From the NCBI RefSeq assembly GCF_038396765.1, contig NZ_CP150096.1, forward strand, positions 1,099,001-1,163,000: a stretch of 64,000 nt of DNA, given 5' to 3'. The translations under genes and the position numbers were made by a program. The notes below the pieces were generated by a model. The model searched no databases. It saw only the letters and a program-made list of their open reading frames with translations, and had not been told where the DNA came from. Source of the stretch: Chitinophaga caseinilytica (lineage in GTDB: Bacteria; Bacteroidota; Bacteroidia; Chitinophagales; Chitinophagaceae). Each line of letters starts with the position of its first letter. The stretch's first letter is position 1. This document shows, in pieces, positions 32,773-41,122 of the stretch.

Positions 32773-34056
32773 ATGATCAACAGAAGAAAGGCACCCGCAA
32801 TAAAAGACGCAGTAAACTTCGACATACAACTCAAGCCGCTGGAGCAGTTTCGGCTAGACAACGGCATACCCGTTTACGTGGTGCGCTCCTCCGAGCAGGA
32901 AACCCTGCAGCTGGAGCTGGTGTTCCCGGCAGGTAGCTGGTACGAATCGGAGAACCTCGTGGCCTCCGCCACCAACTTCCTCATGAAAAACGGCACCTCG
33001 GCACATTCCGCGCTCGAGATCAACGAGATGATCGAATACTACGGCGCTTACCTCAACCGTGGCGCCTTCCATGAAAACGCCACCTATACGCTGCACTGCC
33101 TCAGCAAGCACATCACCGAACTGCTGCCCACGCTCCAGGAAGTGATCCAGGACCCGGTGTTTCCGGAACAGGAACTGGCGATCTTCACCCAGAACATGAA
33201 GCAGAAGCTGGCCGTGAACCTGCAGAAAAGCGAGTTCGTCGCCAACCGGCACATCGATAAATACCTCTTCGGCGAATTCCATCCCTACGGCCGCGTGAGC
33301 AGCATGATGGCCTACGATGCGCTGCAGACCGAGAGTTTGCGCGGGTTTTATCAACAGCACTATACTTATAATAACTGCAAGATCTTCCTGGCGGGCAACT
33401 TGCCAGACAATATCATTCCGTTGCTGAACCAATATTTCGGCACCACGAAATGGAACGGCGAACGGCATAACCTCCGTCCGGAAATGCCGATCCTGCCGGC
33501 GGAAGAAAAGAAATACCGCATCTTCAACGATGAAAACGGCGTGCAGGGAAGCATCCGCGTGGCGAGAGCATTCCCGAACCGCTACCATCCCGATTTTCCG
33601 AAGATGCTGGTGCTGAACACCATATTCGGTGGATATTTCGGCTCGAGGTTGATGAGCAATATCCGCGAAGAAAAAGGCTATACGTACGGCATCCATTCGC
33701 AGCTCTACAATTTCAGGCAGGCGGGCGCACTCAACATCCAAACCGAAGCCGGACGGGATGTTTGCGAAAAAGCGATCGCGGAAATTTATCTTGAAATGAA
33801 CCGGCTGCGCGAAGAACCGATCCCGGAGGAAGAACTGAGCCTGGTGCGGAATTTCATGATCGGATCTATCCTGGGCGACCTCGACGGCGCCTTCCAGGTG
33901 ATCCAGCGGTGGAAAAACCTTATCCTCAACGATCTCGACGAAAATTACTTCTACAACAACATCCGTACGATCAAAACCATATCCGCGGAAGAGTTGCAGC
34001 AGATGGCACGCCTGTACCTGGTGCCGGAAGATTTTTATGAGCTGATCGTGATCTGA
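32773..34056 (+). CDS. M16 family peptidase, non-catalytic partner subunit
   Basis: A 427-residue homologue of the preceding gene. The zinc site is lost: the HxxEH position reads ATNFLMKNGTSAHS. It keeps the C-terminal substrate-binding signature of M16 inactive halves (IREEKGYTYGIHSQLYNF, with R and Y). It starts 4 bp after the catalytic subunit stop, so stoichiometric expression of a heterodimer is likely. Confidence 0.92.
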   Translation: MINRRKAPAIKDAVNFDIQLKPLEQFRLDNGIPVYVVRSSEQETLQLELVFPAGSWYESENLVASATNFLMKNGTSAHSALEINEMIEYYGAYLNRGAFHENATYTLHCLSKHITELLPTLQEVIQDPVFPEQELAIFTQNMKQKLAVNLQKSEFVANRHIDKYLFGEFHPYGRVSSMMAYDALQTESLRGFYQQHYTYNNCKIFLAGNLPDNIIPLLNQYFGTTKWNGERHNLRPEMPILPAEEKKYRIFNDENGVQGSIRVARAFPNRYHPDFPKMLVLNTIFGGYFGSRLMSNIREEKGYTYGIHSQLYNFRQAGALNIQTEAGRDVCEKAIAEIYLEMNRLREEPIPEEELSLVRNFMIGSILGDLDGAFQVIQRWKNLILNDLDENYFYNNIRTIKTISAEELQQMARLYLVPEDFYELIVI

Positions 34057-34122
34057 TACCGCAGCGGCTAAACATTCCGCGTGCTTTTTGTGTATTTTGT
34101 AAAAGCACTAACAATTTATCCA

Positions 34123-34476
34123 ATGTTAGGAATTCTTATCCGGATCCTCGTGACGGCGCTCGCCGCACTGTTGACCGCGTACCTTTTACCGGGCGTCAAG
34201 CTCCAGGATTTTACGACGGCCCTGCTGCTTGCCATCGTGCTGGGTTTGCTCAACCTGATCGTAAAGCCTATCCTCGTCATCCTCACCCTACCCGTGACCG
34301 TGGTGACCCTCGGCCTTTTCCTGCTCGTGATCAACGCGCTGATCGTGCTGTGGGCCAGCAGCCTGGTGAAAGGCTTCAAGGTAGACAACTTCTGGTGGGC
34401 GCTCCTGTTCAGCGTGGTACTGTCGCTCATCAGCAGCTTCATGATGTCTCTCGGGCCCGAAGACCGTGTAGACTGA
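34123..34476 (+). CDS. Phage-holin superfamily IV-like membrane protein (YvlD type)
   Basis: A 117-residue protein of the 4-TMS family (Pfam PF04020, YvlD): ILVTALAALLTAYLLPGVKL, IVLGLLNLIVKPILVILTLPVTVVTLGLF, INALIVLWASSLVKGFKVDNFWWALL and LSLISSFM. Despite the name it is a chromosomal housekeeping-type gene and no phage genes are near. The ATG at 34123 is preferred because the earlier frame start at 34081 lies in a likely promoter region. It converges with the amidohydrolase gene, 3 bp away. Confidence 0.88.
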   Translation: MLGILIRILVTALAALLTAYLLPGVKLQDFTTALLLAIVLGLLNLIVKPILVILTLPVTVVTLGLFLLVINALIVLWASSLVKGFKVDNFWWALLFSVVLSLISSFMMSLGPEDRVD

Positions 34477-34479
34477 TCT

Positions 34480-36054
34480 TTACCGGCCCAGGCGCACCAC
34501 CTGCCCCTTGCGGGTACCGTTGTGCTGCCCGTTCTCGATCGTCAGTACCCCGTTTACGATCACATGGCTGAAACCGGTGGAATATTGGTGGGGATGTGTG
34601 AAGGTAGACAGGTCTTTGACGGTGGCGGGGTCGAAAATCACGATGTCTGCCGCGTAACCCGGTACGAGCAGGCCCCGTTGCGACAGTCTGAATTTCTGCG
34701 CCGGCAGCGACGTCATCCGGCGGATGGCTTCCTCCAGCCCCAGCACTTTTTCTTCCCGCACGTATTTGCCCAGCACGCGTGCATTGGTTCCGTAGCCCCG
34801 TGGGTGCGGTACGCCCACGCCGAATTCGCGGATGCTCGCGTCTGACGCGAACATGTTGAAAGGATATTTCATGATCCGCTTCACGTCTTCCTCGCTCATC
34901 CCGTGAAATACCATGCCCGCGCTGCCCTGTTGCACCAGGTCGAGGATGGTTTCCACTTCGTTTGTCAGCGTGCTTTTCTTCCTTTTTAACTTATTGATTT
35001 CGGAAATGTTCTTCCCGTTGAGCGTCGTGTCTGCCTCGAAATAAGCCACTACGGCGTAGTCCAGGTTTTTGAGGCGGCGTTTTTTATAGATGCCCGTCAT
35101 CTCCCCTACGATCTTTTTCCGGATATCGGGCGTGGTGAGGCGATACACGACGGAATCGTGCCCGCCGGAAAGCGCCCAGTCGGGCAGCATCGTTTTGAGA
35201 CTGGTGCTGCTGGCGGTGTAGGGATATTGGTCGATGGTGACTTCCAATCCATCGCGCCGCGCTTTTTCGATCATGCCTAATGTGACGGTGGAGCGGCCCC
35301 AGTTTTGTTTCCCGCCGATCTTGAAATGCGAAATCTCGACGGGGATATTGGCCTCCCGGCCGATGGTGAGCGCCTCGTTGATGGCGGCTTCCACGGCATC
35401 GCCTTCGTTGCGCATGTGCGTGGCGTAGACGCCGCCGTATTTCGCGACGGCTTTGGCGAGGCCTACTACTTCGGGCGTTTGCGCGTAGTTGCCGGGCACA
35501 TAAATTAACCCTGTGCTGAGGCCTACCGCGCCGTCCTGCATCGCCTTTTCGACGAGGGATTCCATTTTTCGCTGCTCTTCCGCTGTGGGCGGGCGGTTGG
35601 TGCTGCCCATCACGGCGCGCCGCACATCGTTATGCCCGATCAAAGATGCCACGTTGATGGAAATGGTCATACTGTCGAGCTGATGAAAGTAATGCGCGAG
35701 GTCGGTATTGGAGGAGCCGCAATTCCCGGTGATGACGGTCGTAACGCCGTCCATAAGGAAGCTTTCGGCCGTGGGCACTTTGAATTCATCGTCTTCGATA
35801 TGGGTATGCACATCGATGAACCCCGGGGCCACGATGCGCCCGCCGGCGTCTATGACCTTTGCGGCGCGGAGGGTTTGCGGGAGTCGCGTCACGGCGAGGA
35901 TGCGCCCGTTTTTCACCGACACTTCGCCGTAATACCAGGAATTGCCGGTACCGTCTGCGATGCGCGCATTGCGGATGAGGATGTCGGCTTCGGATTGGGC
36001 GCGGCCGGCCAGTGCAGCCAGCAGTGCGGGGAGCAGTAGCAGTTTTCTTTTCAT
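34480..36054 (-). CDS. N-acyl-D-amino-acid deacylase (D-aminoacylase) family amidohydrolase, secreted
   Basis: A 524-residue metallo-amidohydrolase with a signal peptide (MKRKLLLLPALLAALAGRAQ). The metal-binding HTH is in PGFIDVHTHIED. GVTTVITGNCGSS carries the Cys characteristic of D-aminoacylases. Also present are VGLSTGLIYVPGNYA, YATHMRNEGDAVEAA, VEISHFKIGG and ASDASIREFG with the catalytic Asp. The C-terminal SLPAQKFRLSQRGLLVPGYAADIVIFD matches the family. It would release D-amino acids from N-acyl derivatives or act on dipeptides in the periplasm. The DUF4440 gene 10 bp upstream shares its transcript. Confidence 0.92.
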   Translation of the reverse strand: MKRKLLLLPALLAALAGRAQSEADILIRNARIADGTGNSWYYGEVSVKNGRILAVTRLPQTLRAAKVIDAGGRIVAPGFIDVHTHIEDDEFKVPTAESFLMDGVTTVITGNCGSSNTDLAHYFHQLDSMTISINVASLIGHNDVRRAVMGSTNRPPTAEEQRKMESLVEKAMQDGAVGLSTGLIYVPGNYAQTPEVVGLAKAVAKYGGVYATHMRNEGDAVEAAINEALTIGREANIPVEISHFKIGGKQNWGRSTVTLGMIEKARRDGLEVTIDQYPYTASSTSLKTMLPDWALSGGHDSVVYRLTTPDIRKKIVGEMTGIYKKRRLKNLDYAVVAYFEADTTLNGKNISEINKLKRKKSTLTNEVETILDLVQQGSAGMVFHGMSEEDVKRIMKYPFNMFASDASIREFGVGVPHPRGYGTNARVLGKYVREEKVLGLEEAIRRMTSLPAQKFRLSQRGLLVPGYAADIVIFDPATVKDLSTFTHPHQYSTGFSHVIVNGVLTIENGQHNGTRKGQVVRLGR

Positions 36055-36064
36055 GGTTCCGGGT

Positions 36065-36493
36065 TTAGCTGGAGTGGTCTGCCACGATCTTCCATTCGCC
36101 GTTGATGCGGCGGAGCAGGATGGAAAAATGCCCGTCGAGATTACCGATGGTGCGCGTGAGCTGCCACTTGCCTACTACAAAATAAGCATCGTTCCCCAGT
36201 TTTTTGAATTCGAGCAGTTTGAAGGCCAGCTGGCCCATGCCTTCCTTGCCGGGATAGGCTTTTTTGTAATTGTCGAGCGTAGCCTGCCATCCGTACGTCA
36301 GGCCTTTGCTGCCGATGAACAGCAGCGAATCGGATTTCCAGTAGGTGTCCATAAACGCTACGATATCGCCACGGTTCCAGGCTTCGAGCTGGGTTTGCAT
36401 GACTTGCCGGATGCGGGTTTCGGCCGGGTCTTGTGCGGACGCGGAAGCGATGGCGGAAATAAAAATAGCGGTGGAAAGAAGGAGTTTTCGCAT
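36065..36493 (-). CDS. DUF4440 (SnoaL/NTF2-like) secreted protein
   Basis: A 142-residue protein with a signal peptide (MRKLLLSTAIFISAIASASA). The NTF2-like fold is recognisable from IRQVMQTQLEAWNRGDIVAFMDTYWKS, followed by GWQATLDNYKKAYPGK and SILLRRINGEWKIVADHSS. Such domains form small-molecule cavities; catalysis is possible but unproven. It is the first gene of a two-gene unit with the D-aminoacylase. Confidence 0.88.
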   Translation of the reverse strand: MRKLLLSTAIFISAIASASAQDPAETRIRQVMQTQLEAWNRGDIVAFMDTYWKSDSLLFIGSKGLTYGWQATLDNYKKAYPGKEGMGQLAFKLLEFKKLGNDAYFVVGKWQLTRTIGNLDGHFSILLRRINGEWKIVADHSS

Positions 36494-36698
36494 GTGATGG
36501 TTATTGATGGCATGAAAATAAGCAAATCCCCCGCTGCGGGGCCGGGAGGTTCCGGCTTTTTTGTGGCGGGTTTCCGCGGTTTCCGGATTAAAAATCTATA
36601 TAAGACATTGATATTCATATATAAATAATTCAATTCCATTATATCTCATGCCCGAAAAGTTTAACGGTTTTTATCGAAATTCCATTCCGGGATTGTTC

Positions 36699-36706
36699 TA
36701 CCTTTG
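36699..36706 (+). promoter_or_regulatory. -7 element of the kdn operon
   Basis: TACCTTTG followed by CACC matches the Bacteroidota -7 consensus exactly. The kdnA start lies 23 bp downstream. The upstream box is weak (T-rich at about 36668-36672). Confidence 0.55.
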
Positions 36707-36729
36707 CACCACTACAAAAATTTTGCATT

Positions 36730-37923
36730 ATGCCCGGATTTGAACTATTTGGCGCCGAAGAAAAAAAGGAAGTGAACGACGTCCTCGAGACAGGAATTTA
36801 CATGCGTTACGGATTCGACGGTCCCCGCAAAGGGATCTATAAAGCGAAAGAACTGGAGCAGGCGCTTTGCGAGCGTTTTAACGTGCAATACGCGCAGCTG
36901 ACATCGAGCGGTACTACCGCGCTCACGACCGCCATGGCCGCTTTGGGCATTGGCGCGGGAGACGAGATCATCATGCCCACCTTTACTTTTGTGGCCAGCT
37001 TCGAAGCGGTGTTGTCTGTAGGCGCAACGCCCGTGCTGGTGGATGTGGACGATACGCTGACGCTGGCCCCCGCCGCCGTTCGCGCTGCCATCACCCCGCG
37101 CACCAAATGCGTGATGCCCGTTCATATGTGCGGCTCCATGGCCGATATGGATGCGCTGATGGAGATCTGCCGCGAGCATAACCTCATTTTGCTGGAAGAC
37201 GCCTGCCAGTCTACCGGTGCCACCTACAAAGGTCAGGCCCTCGGTTCCATCGGCCACGCCGGCACTTTCTCCTTCGACTTCGTGAAAACGATCACCTGCG
37301 CAGAAGGCGGGGCGATCATCACCAACGATAAAGACGTATATACGAAAGCAGACGCTTACTCCGACCATGGCCACGACCATCTCGGCGGGGCAGACCGTGG
37401 TGCAGACGACCATCCGCACCTGGGCTTCAACTTCCGTATCTCCGAACTGCACGCTGCCGTAGGCCTTGCACAGATCCGCAAGCTGGATAAATTCCTCGCG
37501 ATCCTGCGCAACAATTACGAAATCGTGAAAGAAGCACTGGCAGCCGTTCCGCAGGTGGAATTCCGCCGGATACCCGACCCCTCGGGCGACAGCTGCACCC
37601 ATCTTTCCTTCTTCCTCCCCGACCTGGATACCGCACGCGCAGCCGCAAAGGCCATGAAAGCCGCCGGCCTGCCCGCGTTCCACTGGTTCGACAATAACTG
37701 GCATTACTTCCGCAAGTGGCATCACCTGCAATCGGGCGCTACGCTGTCGAAGTTCCCCGAACAACTCGCGAAAGACCTCGCCGCTTATCAAACCAAACAA
37801 TTCCCCGCTTCCGACGCCATCATCGGCCGCTGCATCTCGTTCCCCATCAGCCTCGCATGGACTGACGCGGAAGTGCGCGAACGTGCCGAAAAACTGGCGA
37901 CTGCCGTGAAAAGCGTACTGTAA
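36730..37923 (+). CDS. kdnA: 8-amino-3,8-dideoxy-manno-octulosonate (Kdo8N) transaminase
   Basis: A 397-residue DegT/DnrJ/EryC1/StrS aminotransferase. PLP would be bound by Lys-186 in SFDFVKTITCAEGGAII, with Asp-157 in LLEDACQSTGA. SSGTTALTTAMAALGIGAGDE and PTFTFVASFEAVL are conserved. Its neighbours identify the substrate: kdsB 15 bp downstream and a Kdo 8-oxidase after it make the kdnA-kdsB-kdnB set known from Shewanella, which makes CMP-8-amino-Kdo for lipopolysaccharide. KdnA transaminates the 8-oxo-Kdo made by KdnB. Sure of the family; the exact substrate is inferred from the operon. Confidence 0.93.
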   Translation: MPGFELFGAEEKKEVNDVLETGIYMRYGFDGPRKGIYKAKELEQALCERFNVQYAQLTSSGTTALTTAMAALGIGAGDEIIMPTFTFVASFEAVLSVGATPVLVDVDDTLTLAPAAVRAAITPRTKCVMPVHMCGSMADMDALMEICREHNLILLEDACQSTGATYKGQALGSIGHAGTFSFDFVKTITCAEGGAIITNDKDVYTKADAYSDHGHDHLGGADRGADDHPHLGFNFRISELHAAVGLAQIRKLDKFLAILRNNYEIVKEALAAVPQVEFRRIPDPSGDSCTHLSFFLPDLDTARAAAKAMKAAGLPAFHWFDNNWHYFRKWHHLQSGATLSKFPEQLAKDLAAYQTKQFPASDAIIGRCISFPISLAWTDAEVRERAEKLATAVKSVL

Positions 37924-37938
37924 TCACAAATTCCCGTC

Positions 37939-38676
37939 ATGAAGAAAATCGCATTGATCCCGGCGCGCTACGCCGCCAGCCGGTTTCCCGGCAAAATGAT
38001 GGCAGTGCTGGCAGGTAAAACCGTCATCTGGCGGACATACGAGTCTACCCGCGACACCGGCGTGTTCGACGAAGTAATGGTGGTGACCGACAGCGAAGTC
38101 ATTTTCGAAGAGATCACCCGCAACGGCGGAAAGGCCATTATGAGCAAGCGCGAGCACGAAAGCGGGTCTGACCGCATCGCCGAAGCCGTGGAAGATATGG
38201 ACGACGTGGAAATTGTGGTGAATGTTCAGGGCGATACGCCTTTCACCCGGAAAGAACCGCTGGAAAAACTCCTGCAGGTTTTTGAAGGGGAAGCAGGAAA
38301 AAAAGTGCAGGTAGCATCGCTCATGCAGGAACTGAAAGACTGGAAAGACATTGAAGACCCCAACTTCGTGAAAGTTGCGGTAGACAAGGATTTCAACTCG
38401 CTCATGTTCTCCCGCTCCGTGATCCCCTACCCGCGCGACAAAAACGTGCCTACCGTGTACTACGAGCATATCGGCATTTATGCCTTCCGCCGCCAGGCGC
38501 TGCTCCGGTTCACGCAAACGCCTATGACGCCGCTCGAAGCCGCCGAAAAAGTAGAATGTTTGCGATATCTTGAAATGGGAATCCCCCTGAAGATGGTCGT
38601 AACCGACTATATGGGCGTGGAAATCGATACGCCGGAAGACCTGGAAAGAGCTTCCCGCCTGCTGGACCAACCGTAA
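37939..38676 (+). CDS. kdsB: CMP-Kdo / CMP-Kdo8N synthetase
   Basis: A 245-residue 3-deoxy-manno-octulosonate cytidylyltransferase. It shows [15 protein letters not shown] (nucleotide binding), [41 protein letters not shown] and the C-terminal [17 protein letters not shown] with ETPEDLE as IDTPEDLER. The usual QGDEP is QGDTP here. Lying between the Kdo8N transaminase and the Kdo oxidase, it probably prefers 8-amino-Kdo. The cytidylylated sugar feeds the lipid A inner core. Confidence 0.93.
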   Translation: MKKIALIPARYAASRFPGKMMAVLAGKTVIWRTYESTRDTGVFDEVMVVTDSEVIFEEITRNGGKAIMSKREHESGSDRIAEAVEDMDDVEIVVNVQGDTPFTRKEPLEKLLQVFEGEAGKKVQVASLMQELKDWKDIEDPNFVKVAVDKDFNSLMFSRSVIPYPRDKNVPTVYYEHIGIYAFRRQALLRFTQTPMTPLEAAEKVECLRYLEMGIPLKMVVTDYMGVEIDTPEDLERASRLLDQP

Positions 38677-38699
38677 ACACAAAAAATCCGGGATATAAC

Positions 38700-39776
38700 A
38701 TGAAATTCAGAAATTTTAAACTGGTAGGATACGTCATTTTCGGACGAGGTGCGTTCAGCCAGCTCGACGAGATCATTGCGCCGCGCCGCAAAGGCGATGC
38801 GCCGATGATATTTTTTGTGGACCATTTCTTCGAAGGCAACGAGCCTTTCCTTTCCCGCATCCCCTTGCGGGGGAAGGACAAGGTCGTGTTCATAGACGTG
38901 ACCCATGAGCCGAAAACCACTTACGTAGACCGCCTGCGCGACGAGCTGAAGGCCGAGTTCGGCGAAGTGAGCGGCATCATCGGCATCGGTGGCGGTTCTA
39001 CCATGGACATGGCCAAAGCCGTGGCCCTCATGATGACCAACCCCGGCTCTTCGGCCGATTACCAGGGTTGGGACCTCGTGAAACAGCCCGCAGTTTATAA
39101 AGTAGGCATCCCCACACTGTCCGGCACCGGCGCCGAAGTGAGCCGGACCACCGTGCTCACCGGGCCTACCCGCAAACTGGGCATGAATTCCGACTACACA
39201 CCGTTCGACCAGATCGTGCTCGACCCCGCGCTCATCCACAACGCACCGGTGAACCAGCGCTTCTATACCGCCATGGATTGCTACATCCATTGCATCGAAT
39301 CCCTGGAAGGCACGTTCCTCAACGCTTTCAGCCGTTCTTACGGTGAAAAGGCCCTGGAGCTCTGCCAGGAAATTTACCTGAAGAAAGACCGCTGGGACGA
39401 AGACTCCGACGAAAAACTCATGATGGCCTCCTACGCTGGCGGCATGAGCATCGCATACTCGCAGGTAGGCGTGGCGCACGCAGTGAGCTACGGCCTCAGC
39501 TACCTCCTCGGCACCAAACACGGCGTGGGCAACTGCATCGTGTTCGACAAACTGGAGGAATTCTATCCCGCCGGTGTGAAGGAATTCAAGCAGATGGTAG
39601 ACAAACACCAGGTGGAAATCCCGCAGCACATCACCAAAGGCCTCAGCGACGCCGATTTCGACACGATGATCGACGTATCCATGGGCCTGGCGCCGCTTTG
39701 GGAAAACGCACTGGGTAAAGACTGGCAAACACAAATGACCCGCGACCGCCTGCGCAAGCTATACGAAAAACTGTAA
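38700..39776 (+). CDS. kdnB: 3-deoxy-manno-octulosonate (Kdo) 8-oxidase, iron-containing alcohol dehydrogenase family
   Basis: A 358-residue Fe-dependent alcohol dehydrogenase family enzyme. Nucleotide binding is in IIGIGGGSTMDMAKAVA. Metal ligands are in TAMDCYIHCIESLEG (Asp and His) and VAHAVSYGLSYLLGTKHGVGN (two His). TLSGTGAEVSRTTVLT is the family serine/threonine block. In the kdnA-kdsB-kdnB operon it oxidises the C8 hydroxyl of Kdo, giving the aldehyde for KdnA. It ends 26 bp before a strong terminator, which closes the operon. Confidence 0.92.
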   Translation: MKFRNFKLVGYVIFGRGAFSQLDEIIAPRRKGDAPMIFFVDHFFEGNEPFLSRIPLRGKDKVVFIDVTHEPKTTYVDRLRDELKAEFGEVSGIIGIGGGSTMDMAKAVALMMTNPGSSADYQGWDLVKQPAVYKVGIPTLSGTGAEVSRTTVLTGPTRKLGMNSDYTPFDQIVLDPALIHNAPVNQRFYTAMDCYIHCIESLEGTFLNAFSRSYGEKALELCQEIYLKKDRWDEDSDEKLMMASYAGGMSIAYSQVGVAHAVSYGLSYLLGTKHGVGNCIVFDKLEEFYPAGVKEFKQMVDKHQVEIPQHITKGLSDADFDTMIDVSMGLAPLWENALGKDWQTQMTRDRLRKLYEKL

Positions 39777-39802
39777 GCCGCGCGCGCGAAAGTATATCCA
39801 AT

Positions 39803-39839
39803 GAGGCTGCAGACGCTCCGGCGATGCAGCCTCTTTTTT
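39803..39839 (+). terminator. Intrinsic terminator of the kdn operon
   Basis: GAGGCTGCA at 39803-39811 pairs with TGCAGCCTC at 39825-39833 over a 13-base loop, followed by T6 (39834-39839). An ATG inside the right arm (39824) opens the next frame, but a start there is excluded by this role. Confidence 0.93.
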
Positions 39840-39853
39840 CAAAACCCGAACTC

Positions 39854-40351
39854 ATGGACAAACTCGAAAAACTCACCCGGGATTACGCCGCCGTGCTGGA
39901 AAAAGTGAAAGAACGCCGCGCCGCCTGGCAGCAAAAGGCAAAGCCGTTCCTCATCCAGTACCTGAACGAAATAACGGCCCGCTTTCCCCTCAAATGGAAA
40001 ACCGGTGCTAACGAAATGATGCAGGGCCTGGAAGCAGTGTACCTCCTGTTCGATCACGAGCCCAGCGGCATCGTAGAGCAATCGCCGTTCAGCGTGGTAC
40101 AGAAGATGAAAATCGGTGGCTTTTTATCGTTTTCCCAAACCCGCAACGGCCAGATCGTGGTGTGGATCAGCTTCCCGTTCATCGACGGGATGACGGAAGA
40201 GAAACCCCGCAACGAAACGATCGAAACCCTTGAACCAGAAGAGCTTGAGCCAGAGGCGCTCAACCGTTTCATCGGTAAGTTCCTCGAAGAAATGATCCAG
40301 TGGGAAGATGATGCGCGGGACGAGATCGGGTTTATCCGGCATCGGGATTGA
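39854..40351 (+). CDS. Conserved hypothetical protein
   Basis: A 165-residue cytoplasmic protein from the ATG at 39854 (MDKLEKLTRDYAAVLEKVKE), an N-terminal coiled coil of about 30 residues, then an alpha/beta region with AVYLLFDHEPSG and IGGFLSFSQTRNGQIVVWISFPF. The C-terminal half is acidic (LEPEELEPEALNRFIGKF) and ends in a helix. I do not recognise a family. The start is fixed by the terminator immediately upstream. It lies 44 bp before the truncated haemoglobin gene. Confidence 0.65.
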   Translation: MDKLEKLTRDYAAVLEKVKERRAAWQQKAKPFLIQYLNEITARFPLKWKTGANEMMQGLEAVYLLFDHEPSGIVEQSPFSVVQKMKIGGFLSFSQTRNGQIVVWISFPFIDGMTEEKPRNETIETLEPEELEPEALNRFIGKFLEEMIQWEDDARDEIGFIRHRD

Positions 40352-40395
40352 CCTTCGTCATCGATTAATTTCCCGTGTTGACCGAACTTTGCGAT

Positions 40396-40776
40396 ATGGA
40401 AGACATCAGAAGCATAGACGATATCAAGCTGCTGGTAAACGGCTTTTACGACAAGATCCGTCTGGATGAAGTGCTGGGGCCGATTTTCAACCAGCGGATC
40501 GCTCCGGATGCCTGGCCCGCGCACCTGGAAACCATGTATAAATTCTGGGGCACGCAGTTGCTCGGGGAAAAGGAATATTTCGGCGCGCCCTACGCCAAGC
40601 ACCGTACACTGCCGGTAGACCAGCCGCATTTCGAGCGATGGGTGGGGCTTTGGCATGGTACCGTGGATTCGTTGTTCCAGGGGCCGCGCGCATCCACCGC
40701 CAAAGTGAAAGGCGCTTCCATCGCCCAGATTTTTTTAGGGAAAATCCGTTTCGAAAGAGGGATTTTCGGGGAATAA
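40396..40776 (+). CDS. Group III truncated haemoglobin
   Basis: A 126-residue heme protein of the TrHb3 group: SIDDIKLLVNGFYDKIRLDE (helices A-C), AWPAHLETMYKFWGTQLLG, YAKHRTLPVDQPHFERWVGL with the proximal His in PHFERW, and ASIAQIFLGKIRF. Tyr and Phe near the expected distal positions are present. TrHb3 proteins bind O2 or NO in microaerobic or nitrosative stress. The ATG at 40396 is used; the region before it contains GAACTTTG, a near -7 match. Confidence 0.9.
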   Translation: MEDIRSIDDIKLLVNGFYDKIRLDEVLGPIFNQRIAPDAWPAHLETMYKFWGTQLLGEKEYFGAPYAKHRTLPVDQPHFERWVGLWHGTVDSLFQGPRASTAKVKGASIAQIFLGKIRFERGIFGE

Positions 40777-40851
40777 TGTTTCCCCTTTTACACACATCGC
40801 CGCACATATGATTTGATAACCCCCGCAGTGTGTATATTTATTTTATCAATT

Positions 40852-40859
40852 TAGTTTTG
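40852..40859 (+). promoter_or_regulatory. -7-like element upstream of the chaperone-usher-like operon
   Basis: TAGTTTTG, an exact TAnnTTTG match in an AT-rich stretch. A transcript from here would carry a leader of about 255 nt, including the hairpin at 40980-41020, before the first DUF4402 gene. No TTG box at the expected spacing. Confidence 0.35.
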
Positions 40860-40979
40860 TTTGTTATATGATTGGCTGGCTTATTTTGCCATGGCTGTTC
40901 TGACCGTTATCCCATCTCCCCGCCGGCGCCCTGCCGCCTCCATCCTGCAAATTGGCCCGCAGATTGAGGGTTCTTTAGC

Positions 40980-41020
40980 CCGGGGAAAGCGCATATTTTG
41001 CATATGCAACCTTTCCCCGG
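40980..41020 (+). other. Long two-stem hairpin in the leader of the fibre operon
   Basis: CCGGGGAAAG at 40980-40989 is the exact reverse complement of CTTTCCCCGG at 41011-41020. Inside, GCATAT (40991-40996) pairs with ATATGC (41002-41007) around a 5-base loop. The result is a 16-bp two-part stem about 100 nt before the first DUF4402 start codon. It is not followed by a T-run on either strand, so it is more likely an RNA leader element or a DNA-binding palindrome than a terminator. The rest of 40777-41122 shows no gene. Confidence 0.5.
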
Positions 41021-41122
41021 AAACGATTGTTAGTGAAAATAAGTTCAACTATTCTTTGAAAACGACTGATTGGTTATTTCCCTTTACTGTTACCCTCATG
41101 TATTAACCGAAAAACTGGAAAT

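Noticed and set aside
34123..34476. Prophage holin
   Set aside because: The family name includes holin, but there are no phage genes nearby and the protein matches the chromosomal YvlD-like type.
39824..40351. Start codon at 39824 for the conserved hypothetical gene
   Set aside because: That ATG lies in the right arm of the kdn terminator; the next ATG at 39854 is used.
40861..41106. 81-codon frame upstream of the first DUF4402 gene
   Set aside because: It crosses the leader hairpin, has no recognisable domain and lies between a probable promoter and the first gene.
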